NCBI GenBank assembly: GCA_011799875.1
Contig: CM022303.1
Coordinates: 277,150,904-277,214,903, forward strand
DNA from: Thinopyrum elongatum
Lineage: Eukaryota > Streptophyta > Magnoliopsida > Poales > Poaceae
Reading direction: 5' to 3'
Length of the DNA: 64,000 nt
The first letter of the stretch is position 1. Each line of letters begins with the position of its first letter. The notes under the pieces are model-generated. The model worked only from the letters and a program-made list of their open reading frames with translations, did not search any database and had not been told where the DNA came from. Shown here piece by piece: positions 18,355 through 28,253 of the stretch. A program made the position numbers and the translations under genes.

Positions 18355-20538
18355 CTAGTTCTTCTTTGGGATCCACATCAACTTGATGGGAATCCTTGGA
18401 GTTGTAGTTGAACTTGATGATGTAGAGCTTGACGTAGTCTTGGGAACCCACTTGACCATGGCCTTAGGAGCTTCTTCAAATGAGTCAATCTCTTCTTGAA
18501 GCTTTCCCTTGCCTTTTAGCTTGTGGCCTTGTGGTGGAAGATCATGTTGATCTTGTGTTCCTTTGAAAGAAGTGGGGTCATACTTCTCTTGTTGAGGAAC
18601 AAACTTCGTCTTGGGGTATTGATCTTCTTCCCACTCAACTCCATTTGCATTGAACTTCTGTTCAAAACCAACACCTTGATTCTTCCGGTGCCTTCCTTGC
18701 TTGCGTACAATTTCCTCAAATTGCTTACTCCCGGCAAGGCTCTTGTAAACACCTTTCTCTATGATTCCCTTCAATAAGCTATTTTCTTGCTCAAGTGTAA
18801 CTTGGCTAAGAGAATCATTAGTGGAATCAATAAAACTACTAGAAGCAACAATATTGGATTTAGCATGATTATTGTTACTACTAGAGGAAGAATCTTTCTT
18901 GATCTTGTTGTTAGATTTTACTTGAGGCATATAAGTAGACAAGAGGAGATGTTTGGCAATATAAGAAGAACTCTTCTTTATAAGATCATCATTGATAGCT
19001 TTTAGAAACTCATGCTCTTGCTCTAAATTTAGCTTCTCGAAGTGTAGCTTCTCATGAGTCCTTAGGAGCTCTATATGATCCTCTTGAGTTGTTTCATGAG
19101 CTAACTTAAGAGTGTTTAGTTCTTAAGTTATACGCTCAATCTCCTTCTTATCATTGTCATTCATTTCATCTTGATTAGCATGATTAATAGCAAATTCATC
19201 ATAGTTTTCATCACTAGTTTTGTCAACAAGTAAATCATCATCACCTAGCAAGTCATCTTCATCACTATTAAAATCAACATACTCGGGGTGTGATACCTTG
19301 GGGCCTTTAGCCATGAAGCATCTTCCAATTCCTTCATTTGGTGAGTCAAATATGTCGTAGGAGTTGGATGACACAAGTGCAAGATGGGCAACACCTTCAT
19401 CTTGAGTATAGTCGGAGTCGGAGTGATAGCTTCTGTCGGAGTAGTTGTCGGAGTCGGAACCGGATACCCTTTCACCAACATGAGCTTGATGTCTTCGTCT
19501 TGTGTAGCTCTTTGATTACTTGTCTTTCCTTTCCGAATCCTTGCTTCTACGAGAGGATCTTAGTTCATAACGATCATCTCTACTCATTCTCTCTCTTGGA
19601 GGTGATTCATCCCTTCTACTTCTCCTTTTTGGTGAGTCTTCTCTTTTCTTGTAGGGAGCCATACACTCATTGGAGTAGTGTCCGGGTCTTCCACAATTGT
19701 AGCAATTACGATCACAACTAGAAGATCTTTTGTCATTGTAGGACCTTGACTTGGAGCTTCTCTCGTTGCTTCTATTCTTGTAAAAATTTGTTGAAGTTCT
19801 TCACCATTAAGCTCAATTCTTCATTGGAGACTAGCTTGTCACTTGAAGTTGTAAGGGCATCACTTGAAGCTTTGTAGGCACAACTTGACTTGTTGTGGAG
19901 CTCATCCTTATCCTTGAGTGACATCTTATGAGCAACAATTCTACCAATGACTTCCGTAGGCTTGAGATCCTTGTAATTGGGCATCATTTGGATCAAGGTG
20001 CAAACGTATCATATTTTCCATCCAAGGCTCTAAGGATCTTCTTGATGATGAATTTGCCGGTCATCTCTTCACTTTCTAAGCCGACAATCTCATTTGTGAT
20101 GAGAGCAAGCCTAGAGTACATTTCGGCGACTCCTTCACCATCCTTCATCTTGAACTTATCAAGTTGACTTTGAAGCACATCCAATTTGGATTCCTTGACG
20201 GACTCGGTACCTTCGTGCATATCAACCAAAGTATCCCAAATTTCCTTTGCATTCCCAAGGCGGCTGATTTTGTTGAATTCTTTGGGGCACAATCCATTGA
20301 AGAGAATATCACAAGCTTGAGCATTGTATTGCAACATCATCAATTCATCCGCGGTGGCTTCACGATCCGGTTCTTTTCCATCTTCAAAGTATTCACCTTG
20401 CAAGCCAATATGAACCACAGCCCAAACGGCGGGGTTATGACCAAGAATATGCATTTTCATCTTATGCTTCCAACTAGCAAAGTTTGTACCATCAAAGTAA
20501 GGACCTCTAGGGTGGTAATTTCCCTCACTAGACTCCAT
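18355..20538 (-). pseudogene. Copia-like gag, copy A, frameshifted
   Basis: The minus-strand start is at 20538 (MESSEGNYHPRGPYFDGTNF). Residues 1-180 carry a Copia gag signature (YFDGTNFASWKHKMKMHIL, AKEIWDTLVDMHEGTESVKESKL, LQSQLDKFKMKDGEGVAEMYSRL). A frameshift near 19995 moves the continuation into another frame. The CCHC zinc knuckle (CYNCGRPGHYSNEC) is at about 19668-19705, followed by an Arg/Ser/Asp-rich stretch and an acidic Ser/Asp/Glu segment (19374 to 19123). The last segment (18942 to 18355) is Ser/Lys/Thr-rich and ends VKWVPK...MWIPKKN. No protease or polymerase follows, so the element is a gag-only derivative. Confidence 0.75.
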
Positions 20539-20608
20539 ACTCTCCTAGGTTGTGAAACCAAGGCTATGATCACCAAAGCTATGGAAATCAAGGCTAATGG
20601 AGACCAAA

Positions 20609-20620
20609 GCTCTGATATCA
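20609..20620 (-). other. Degenerate tRNA-Met primer binding site, copy A
   Basis: The minus strand reads TGATATCAGAGC two bases inside the LTR. The intact form in copy B is TGGTATCAGAGC, the standard initiator-tRNA-Met type site of Copia elements. Confidence 0.7.
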
Positions 20621-21435
20621 CTTGTAGGATCGAAAGTATGTCTAGAGGGGGGAGGTGATTAGACTACTTGACCAAATAAAAATCTATCCTTTTCCCAATT
20701 TTAGTTGTGGGCAGATTTTAGCTATTAGCACAAGTCAAGGAATCAACCTACACATGCAATTCTAAGAGTATAGCAGTGAAAAGTAAAACATTGCATATGA
20801 AGGTAAAGGGAAGGGTTTGGAGAAGGCAGACGCAATGGAGACACGGAGATTTTTGGCGTGGTTCCGATAGGTGGTGCTATCATACGTCCACATTGATGGA
20901 GACTTCAACCCACGAAGGGTAACGGCTGTGCGAGTCCACGGAGGGCTCCACACACGAAGGGTCCATGTAGAAGCAACCTTGTCTATCCCACCATGGCCAT
21001 TGTCCACGAAGGACTTGCCTCGCTCAGGTAGATCTTCACAAAGTAGGCAACCTCCTTGCCCTTACAAACTTATTGGTTCAACTCCACATCATGACGGAGG
21101 CTCCCAAGTGACACCTAACCAATCTATGAGACACCACTCTCCAAAAGGTAATAGACGGTGTGTTGATGATGAACTCCTTGCTCTTGTGCTTCAAATGATA
21201 GTCTCCCCAACACTCAACTCTCTCTCTCTCTCTCTCTCTCTCAGATTTGGCTATGGTGGAAGAGTGATTTGAGTGGAAAGCAACTTGGGGAATGCTAGAA
21301 ATCAAGGTTCAAATGGTAGGAATGGAATCTCTTGATCTCAACACATGAGTAGGTGGTTCTCTCCCAAAAAATGTATGGTAGAAGTGTAGGCATGTTTTGA
21401 TGGCTCTCTCACAAATGGAGAAGGGGGTGGAGGGG

Positions 21436-21443
21436 TATATATA
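21436..21443 (-). promoter_or_regulatory. LTR TATA box, copy A
   Basis: TATATATA in the context GGCTATATATACCCC on the minus strand. It is preserved at the matching place in copy B (25056-25063) and lies downstream (on the minus strand) of the TCGGTG motif array, as a core promoter would. Confidence 0.55.
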
Positions 21444-21481
21444 GCCTCCACATGAAATCCAACCGTTACACACATTTGACT

Positions 21482-21870
21482 CATCTCGGTGGGACCGAAT
21501 GGTTATACTCGGTGGCACCAATCAGTTCAAAAATGTGAACGTTAGGAATCTCGGTGGGACCGACTAGAACAACTCGGTGGGACCGGTGTGCTAGGGCTTA
21601 GGGCAAACCTCATCTCGGTGGCGCCGATTGCATCAACTCGGTGAGACCGAAGTGAAGCAATAAGGCAACAAAGAATTGATCAAGCCATCTCGGTGAGACC
21701 GATTGCTATTTCGGTGAGACCGAAATAATTGCAACTGACATCAGGGAGTTGGCAAGGCCGTCTCGGTGAGACCGAGATCCGTATCGGTGAGACTAAACTG
21801 TTAGGGTTTTTGGCTGTGGCTATGTCATATGAACTCGGTGGCTCCGGATAGAAAGAATCGGTGGGGCCAA
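21482..21870. promoter_or_regulatory. Array of about 12 TCGGTGGGACCGA inverted-repeat motifs, LTR A
   Basis: Copies of TCGGT-NNN-ACCGA or one-mismatch variants recur every 20-50 bp (for example 21485, 21552, 21576, 21690, 21711, 21764). The two arms are complementary, so each copy is a short palindrome with a 3-base centre. They lie between the LTR 5' end and the TATA box, the usual enhancer (U3) position. Confidence 0.65.
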
Positions 21871-22427
21871 GTTGGAGTTTAGGTTTTGGATATATTTGGA
21901 TGGAGAAAGTGGTTGAGGGTTTTGGAGCAATATCACTAAGCACTTTGAGCAAGTAAGCCATTAAGCAACACCTCATCCCCTTTTAATAGTATTGGCTTTC
22001 ATATGGACTCAATGTGATCTTGGATTACTAAAATAAAGATGAAGAGTCTTGAGCATTTGCCAATCTTTGTCCTTAGCATTTTGAGGGGTCCACATCTCTA
22101 GTCCATGCCATCCCAATCATTGAACATCCTGAAAAATTTATCTCGAAAGGACATTAGTTCAATGAGCTATATGTTGTTGTGAATTACCAAAACCACCCGG
22201 GGATTAGTTGCACTTTCACATACTTCTCTTGTTGAGGAACAAACTTCGTCTTGGGATATTGATCTTCTTCCCATTCAACTCCATTAGCATTGAACTTTCG
22301 TTCAAAACCAACACCTTGATTCTTCTAGTGCCTTCCTTACTTGCGAACAATTTCCTCAAATTTCTTACTCCTGGCAATGTTCTTATAAACACCTTTCTGT
22401 ATAATTCCCTTCAATAAGCTATTTTAT

Positions 22428-24174
22428 TGCTCAAGTGTAACTTGGCTAAGAGAATCATTAGTGGAATCAAGAGAATTACTAGAAGCAACAATATTGGATT
22501 TAGCATGGTTATTGTTACTACTAGAAGAAGAATCTTTCTTGCTCTTGTTACTAGATTTAACTTGTGGCATGTAAGTAGACAAGAGGAGATGTTTGGAAAT
22601 GTAAGAAGAACTCTTCTTTCGAATATCATCATTGATAGCTTTTAGAAACTCATGCTCTTACTCTAAATTTAGCTTCTCGAAGCATAGCTTCTCATGAGTT
22701 CTTAGGAGCTCTCTATGATCCTCTTGAGTTGTTTCATGAGCTAACTTAAGAGTGTTTAGTTATTTAGTTAGACACTCAATCTCCTAATTATCATTGTCAT
22801 TACTTTCATTTTGATTAGCATGATTACTAGCAAGTTCATTATAGTTTTCAGCACTAGTTTTGTCAACAAGTAAATCATCATCACCTAGCAAGTCATCTTC
22901 ATCACTATTGAAATCAAGATACTCGGGGTGTGATACCTTGGGGCCTTTAGCCATGAAGCATATTCCAATTCCTTCATTTGGTGAGTCAAATATGTCATGG
23001 GAGTTGGATGACACTAGAGCAAGACCGACAACACCTTCATCTTGAGTATATTCGGAGTCGGAGTTATAGCTTCTCTCGGAGTAGTTGTCGAAGTTGGAAC
23101 CGGAAACCCACTCACCAACATGAGCTTAATGTCTTCGTCTTGTGTAGCTCTTTGATGACCTTTCCTTCCGTTCCGAATCTTTGCTTCTTTGAGAGGGTCT
23201 TCGTTCATAACGATCATCTCTACTCCTTCTCTCTCTCGGAGGTGATTCATCTCTTCTACTTCTCCTTTTTGGTGAGTCTTCTCTTTACTTGTAAGGAGCC
23301 GTACACTCATTGGAATAGTGTCCGGGTCTTCCACAATTGTAGCAATTACGATCACGACTAGAAGATCTTTTCTCATTGTAGGACCTTGACTTGGAGCTTC
23401 TCTCTTTGCCTATACTCTTGTAGAATTTGTTGAAGTTCTTCACCATTAAGCTCAATTCTTCATTGGAGACTAGCTTGTCACTTGATGTTGTGGGAGCATC
23501 ACTTGAAGCTTTGTATGCACCACTTGACTTGTTGTGGAGCTCTTCCTTATCCTTGAGTGACATCTCATGAGCAACAATTCTACCAATGACTTCCGTGGGC
23601 TTGAGATCTTTGTAATTGGGCATCATTTGGATCAATGTGCACAAGGTATCATATTTTCCATCCAAAGCTCTAAGGATATTCTTGATGATGAATTTGTCGG
23701 TCATCACTTCCTAAGCCGGTAATCTCATTTGTGATGTGAGCAAGCCTAGAGTACATTTCGGTGACTCCTTCACCATCCTTCATCTTGAACTTATCAAGTT
23801 GACTTTGAAGCACATCCAACTTTGGATTCCTTGACGGACTCGGTACCTTCGTGCATATCAACCAAAGTATCCCAAATTTGCTTTGCATTCTCAAGACGGC
23901 TGATTTTGTTGAATTCTTTGAGGCACAATCCATTGAAGAGAATATCACAAGCTTGAGCATTTTATTGCAACATCTTCAATTCTTCCGCGGTCACTTCACG
24001 ATCTGGTTCTCTACCATCTTCAAATAATTCACCTTGCAAGCCAATACAAACAATAGCCCAAACGGCGGGGTTATGACCAAGAATATGCATTTTCATCTTA
24101 TGATTCCAACTAGCAAAATTTGTACCATCAAAATAAGGACCTCTACAATGATAGTTATCCTCACTAGACACCAT
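22428..24174 (-). pseudogene. Copia-like gag, copy B, heavily frameshifted
   Basis: Same protein as copy A. It starts at 24174 (MVSSEDNYHCRGPYFDGTNF), is broken at about 23961, 23700 and 23285, and continues as an acidic segment at 23014-22784. The zinc knuckle CYNCGRPGHYSNEC is at about 23306-23345. It is more damaged than copy A and lacks the C-terminal segment. Confidence 0.7.
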
Positions 24175-24244
24175 ACTCTCCTAGGTTGTGAAACCAAGGC
24201 TATGATCACCAAAGCATTGCAAATCAAGGCTTACGGAGACCAAG

Positions 24245-24256
24245 GCTCTGATACCA
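24245..24256 (-). other. tRNA-Met-type primer binding site, copy B
   Basis: The minus strand reads TGGTATCAGAGC, separated by AG from the LTR end. It is the classic plant Copia primer site. Confidence 0.85.
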
Positions 24257-24258
24257 CT

Positions 24259-25837
24259 TGTAGGATCGAAAGTATGTCTAGAGGGGCGTGATTAGACTAC
24301 TTGACCAAATAAAAATTTATCCTTTTGCCAATTTTAGTTGTGGGCAGATTTTAGCAATTATGACAAGTCAACCAATCATCCTACACATGCAATTCTAAGA
24401 GTATAGCAGCAGAATGTAAAACATTGCATATGAAGGTAAAGGGAAGGGTTTGGAGAAGGCAAACGCAATGGGGAGCATGAATATTTTTGGTGTGGTTCCA
24501 ATAGGTGGTGCTATCGTACGTCCATGTTGATGGAGACTTCAACCCACGAAGGGTAATGGATGTGCGAGTCCACGGAGGGCTCCACCCACGAAGGGTCCAC
24601 GAAGAAGCAACCTTGTCTATCCCACCATGGCCATCGCCCACGGAGGACTTGCCTCACTCAGGTAGATCTTCATGAAGTAGGCGATCTCCTTTCCCTTACA
24701 AACTTCTTGGTTCAACTCCACATCGTGTCGGAGGCTCCCAAGTGACACCTAACGAATCTATGAGACAACACTCTCCAAAAGGTAATAGACGGTGTGTTGA
24801 TTATGAACTCCTTGCTCTTGTGCTTTAAATGATAGTCTCCCCAACACTCAACTCTCTCTCACAGATTTGGCTATGGTGGAAGAAGGATTTGAGTGGAAAG
24901 CAACTTGGGGAAGGCTAGAAATCAAGGTTCAAATGGTTGGAATGGAAACTCTTGATCTCAACACATGAGTAAGTAGTTTTCTCTCAGAAAAAGAATGGTG
25001 GAAGTGTAGGCACGTTCCGATGGCTCTCTCACTTAGTAAGAGGAGGGTGGAGGGGTATATATAGCCTCCACGCAAAAGCCAACCATTACACACTTTTGAC
25101 CCATCTCGGTGGCACCGATCAGAAAACTCGGTGGCACCAATCTGTTCAAAAATATGAACGTTAGGAATCTCGGTGGGACCGACGGGACCAACTCAGTGGG
25201 ACCGATTTGCAAGGGCTTAGGGCAAACCTCGTCTCGGTGGCGCTGATTGCATCATCTCGGTGGGACCGAAGTGACGCAACAAGCAACAGAGAATCGGTCA
25301 AGCCAGCTCGATGGGACCGATTACAACATCTTGATGAGACCAAAGTAATTGCAACAAGTCACAGAGCGCTGGCAAGGCCATCTCGGTGGGACCGAGATCC
25401 ATATCGTTGAGACCGAATTGTTAGGGATTTGGTAGTGGCTAAGTCCAGATGAACTCGGTGGCTTCGGATGGGAAATTTTGGTGGGGCCGAGTTGGGAATT
25501 AGGGTTTGGACATATTTGGATAGAGAAAGTGGCTCAGGGTTTTGGAGCAATATCACTAATCACTTGAGCAAGTAGATCATTAACCAACACCTCATCCCCT
25601 TTTAATAGTATTGGCTTTCCTATGGACTCAATTTGATCTTGGATCACATAAACAAAAATGTAGAGTCTTGAGCTTTTGCCAATCCTTGTCCTTAGCATTT
25701 TGAGGGGTCCACATCTCTATTTCATGCCATGCCAATCATTAAACATCCTAAAATATTTATCTTGAATGGACATTAGTTCAATGAGATATATGTTGTTATG
25801 AATTACCAAAACCACCCGGGGATTAGTTGCACTTCCA
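24259..25837 (-). repeat. Copia-like 5' LTR, copy B (1.58 kb)
   Basis: The plus strand begins TGTAGGATCG and ends GTTGCACTTCCA, adjacent to the PBS at its left. It carries TATATATA at 25056-25063 and a TCGGTGGGACCGA array at about 25100-25490, slightly more degraded than in copy A. The right flank is the old Gypsy element. Confidence 0.88.
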
Positions 25838-26436
25838 GCAGCCGGACGAGTAGGGCATCAGTAGGTGACAACAAACCGGCAAGGCCGCCTGGCAGCCCAA
25901 GCTCACCTTCAAGCAGATGCTCGACGTTCCATGCAAGCACCACAGTGGTGTGAAGCCGTCCACGCACATGCTCTGGCAGTACAACATCACCATGCGCTTG
26001 ATGTAGGGCGACCTCCCGCCCCCTCCTCCTTCCCCGCCGGGTGCGGGGCAACCGCCACCTCCCCCACCGCACCCGACAGCCGACTCCCTCTGCGACGACG
26101 CCTTCCCCTACCCGAACGCGTGCTACATTGTCTTCACCAGTGCGGGCGATGACAAGCACATCAAGCGCAAGCACCAGCACGAGGTGAATGATGTTGTCCC
26201 TCTAGTTCCCCAATACATGCATTGGTCCAACCGTCCTGTCAGCTGGACCCGGGAGGACCACCCGGCCGTATTGCCCATGCCGGGCAGCTACGCTCTTGTC
26301 GTCGACCCCACTTTCGTCGCTAAAAAGCGCACTTGCCGCTTCTCGCGGGTGCTCATCGACGGCGGCAGCGACACCACCATCCTCTACCGCGACACCATGA
26401 CAAGCTCGACATTGAGGAGAAGCAGCTACAACCCAC
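25838..26436 (+). pseudogene. Old Gypsy element, part 1: gag C-terminus and protease
   Basis: A plus-strand frame encodes a Tat-type zinc-binding remnant (CKHHSGVKPSTHMLW), a stop after TMRLM, a proline-rich linker, then a protease region (SWTREDHPAVLPMPGSYALVVDPTF) with the active-site motif VLIDGGSDTTILY at about 26348-26386. It breaks off at 26436 inside the coding sequence and resumes at 55567 after the 29-kb insertion, with CCCAC duplicated. Confidence 0.8.
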
Positions 26437-26972
26437 TAATGACCACAAGTATAGGGGATCTATCGTAGTCCTTCCGATAAGTAAGAGTGTCGAACCCAAC
26501 GAGGAGCGGAAGGAAATGACAAGCGGTTTTCAGCAAGGTATTTTCTGCAAGCACTGAAATTATCGGTAACAGATAGTTTTGTGATAAGATAATTCATAAC
26601 GGGAAACAAGTAACAAGTGTAATAAAGGTGCAGCAAGGTGGCCCAATCCTTTTTGTAGCAAAGGATAAGCCTGGACGAACTCTTATATAAAGCAAAGCGC
26701 TCCTGAGGACACATGGGAATTATTGTCAAGTTAGTTTTCATCATGCTCATATGATTCGCGTTCGTTACTTTGATAATTTGATATGTGGGTGGACCGGTGC
26801 TTGGGTGCTGTCCTTACTTGGACAAGCCTCCCACTTATGATTAACCCCTCTCGCAAGCATTCGCAACTACGAAAGAAGAATTAAGATAAATTTAACCATA
26901 ACATGAAACATATGGATCCAAATTAGCCCCTTACGAAGCAACGCATAAACTAGGGTTTAAGCTTCTGTCACT
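26437..26972 (-). repeat. 3' LTR of Athila-like element, left portion
   Basis: Begins TAATGACCACAAGTATAGGGG, matching TGATGACCAACAATTATAGGGG at 54042; the terminal TG has become TA. It is interrupted after 26972 by an insertion that duplicated TCACT. Confidence 0.85.
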
Positions 26973-27198
26973 TGATACGTCTCCAACGTATCTACAATTT
27001 ATGAAGTATTCATGCCATGTTTACATAAATTTTATGGGATTTTGGTATGATTTGATTAGAACTAACCCCGACTGACGCTGTTTTCAGCAGAACTACCGTG
27101 GTGTCATTTTTTGTGCAGAAATAAAAGTTCTCGGAATGGGCTGAAAATTTATGGAGAATATTTTTGGAAAATATAAAAAATACTGGAGCGAAAAGATC
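26973..27198 (+). repeat. Truncated 5' LTR of TGATACGTC element
   Basis: 226 bp closely matching the start of the 3' LTR at 31101-31320, up to GAGCGAAAAGAT, then CACTA DNA. Confidence 0.85.
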
Positions 27199-27374
27199 AC
27201 TACAAGGATTCCGGTCTATTGCAACAAAATATATTGCTACAACTATGTTTTGTTGCAATAAAATGCAATATTACCACAAATTCTTCGGTTGTGGTAATAG
27301 GCCGCACATATTACCATAACATAGTTTGGTCACGATAAATACTAACTTTGTTGCAATAGAGGCCTCGTATTACA

Positions 27375-27745
27375 ACGAACTGTGTCGGTGTTGCAATATG
27401 GTAGCGGTATTGCGACAAACAAATTCCGTTGCGCGAGGGCAGTCATTTTGTTGTAATAGAGACTAGGTATTTCAACATAATAACTATTTGTGGCAATATT
27501 CGAAAATATATTGCAACAACGGTGTGACGTTGCATTAATTACAAATATTGTTGCAAAAAAGTGGCTACCTATGGCAACAAACTGCATCGACGTTGCAATA
27601 TGGCAGTGATATTGCGACAAACAAATTCCGTTGCATGAGGCAGTCATTTTGTTGTAATAGAGACTAGGCATTTCAACAGAATAACTATTTGTGGTAATAT
27701 TCGGAAAGATATTGCAACATCGGTGTGTCGTTGCATTAAGTAGAA
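27375..27745. repeat. Two-copy 175-bp subterminal repeat
   Basis: Both copies contain GTTGCAATATGG, TATTGCGACAAACAAATTCC and CATTTTGTTGTAATAGAGAC in the same order. They are spaced about 197 bp start to start. Confidence 0.75.
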
Positions 27746-28024
27746 AAATATATTATTCAAATTTATAGATATTAAGTTATGATATTTGCAAGCTTTAAGG
27801 AATAATTAAAATATATTCTTAACCTGTCATTTTTTCCATTTTGTTTTTTTATCAATATGAGTGGGTGCCATTGGAAGGTTGTAATTGTCAAATGCTCGTT
27901 CTATATGTTCTCAACTCATTTTTTTTTCACTACAGCGGAGCCCTCATTTCTTCTTTCGATGCAAATTTAACTGCATATATCTTGTTGTTTGTATATTGAT
28001 AGAAAATCCTATCCTTCTATTGTA

Positions 28025-28065
28025 ATAATGGACGGGCGCAGCAACGCGCGCCAATTATGATCTAG
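28025..28065 (+). mobile_element. Helitron-type 3' end candidate
   Basis: A GC-rich hairpin-capable stretch (GGGCGCAGCAACGCGCGCC at 28034-28052) is followed 9 bases later by CTAG at 28062-28065 and then T. This matches the hairpin plus CTRR ending of plant Helitrons. No matching 5' TC end was found, so only the terminus is claimed. It lies in the intron before the transposase-like exon. Confidence 0.4.
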
Positions 28066-28253
28066 TGTATATTTATTTGTTGTATGCTTTACAGGACAGA
28101 TGGGACCTGGAAGATACACCAGAAACAAAGAAAAAGTTCTCAAAATTGCGAAAGAGCGATATAGAGGCTTGCGATCAACTTTAAGCTCCACTTACAAGGC
28201 ATACAAAACAAGTGCAGCTTGATTGGCTAATCTGCCGGAAGATTTACAACATT

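Larger units (their letters stand above)
18579..22218 (-). repeat. Tandem duplication unit A (3.64 kb: internal plus LTR)
   Basis: The sequence from CATACTTCTCTTGTTGAGG at 18579 to the LTR end at 22218 is repeated directly in tandem at 22219-25837. Both units comprise gag-containing internal DNA followed (rightwards) by an LTR. Confidence 0.85.
20623..22218 (-). repeat. Copia-like LTR, copy A (1.6 kb)
   Basis: On the plus strand it begins TGTAGGATCGAAAG and ends GTTGCACTTTCA. It matches 24259-25837 over its full length. It contains a (CT)n run at 21219-21242 and about twelve TCGGTGNGACCGA motifs at 21482-21870. Confidence 0.85.
1980..25837 (-). mobile_element. Decayed copia-like LTR retroelement complex, interrupted by Tat element
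   Basis: Minus-strand retroelement DNA lies on both sides of the Tat insertion (3912-17186). From 5' to 3' on the minus strand it holds an LTR (24259-25837), a tRNA-Met-type primer site, a broken gag, a second LTR (20623-22218), a second primer site and gag (to about 18355), a non-coding stretch (17187-18354 plus 3356-3911), and an accessory ORF (3355 to 2057). It is cut at 1979 by a CACTA element. No reverse transcriptase or integrase is visible, so it would be non-autonomous. Grouping the left and right parts into one element rests on strand, continuity across the Tat target duplication, and the shared TCGGTGGGACCGA motif. That is likely but not certain. Confidence 0.55.
22219..25837 (-). 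repeat. Tandem duplication unit B (3.62 kb)
   Basis: The second direct copy of 18579-22218. Its left edge joins CATACTTCTC directly to the LTR end ...CACTTTCA, so the internal DNA that continues leftwards in copy A (18355-18578 and beyond) is missing here. Confidence 0.85.
27199..28253 (+). mobile_element. CACTA fragment with plant-transposase-like exon
   Basis: Begins CACTACAAGGATTCCGG, a CACTA-type terminus, followed by subterminal repeats built on GTTGCAATA. A 175-bp unit occurs twice (about 27375-27549 and 27572-27745). At 28094 an intron-like acceptor (GTATGCTTTACAG) precedes an exon encoding RWDLEDTPETKKKVLKIAKE and a TLSSTYKAYKT continuation. It resembles the plant En/Spm (Ptta) transposase-associated domain; a stop interrupts it at about 28218. 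The element has no right terminus here and joins Gypsy internal DNA near 28253. Confidence 0.65.
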
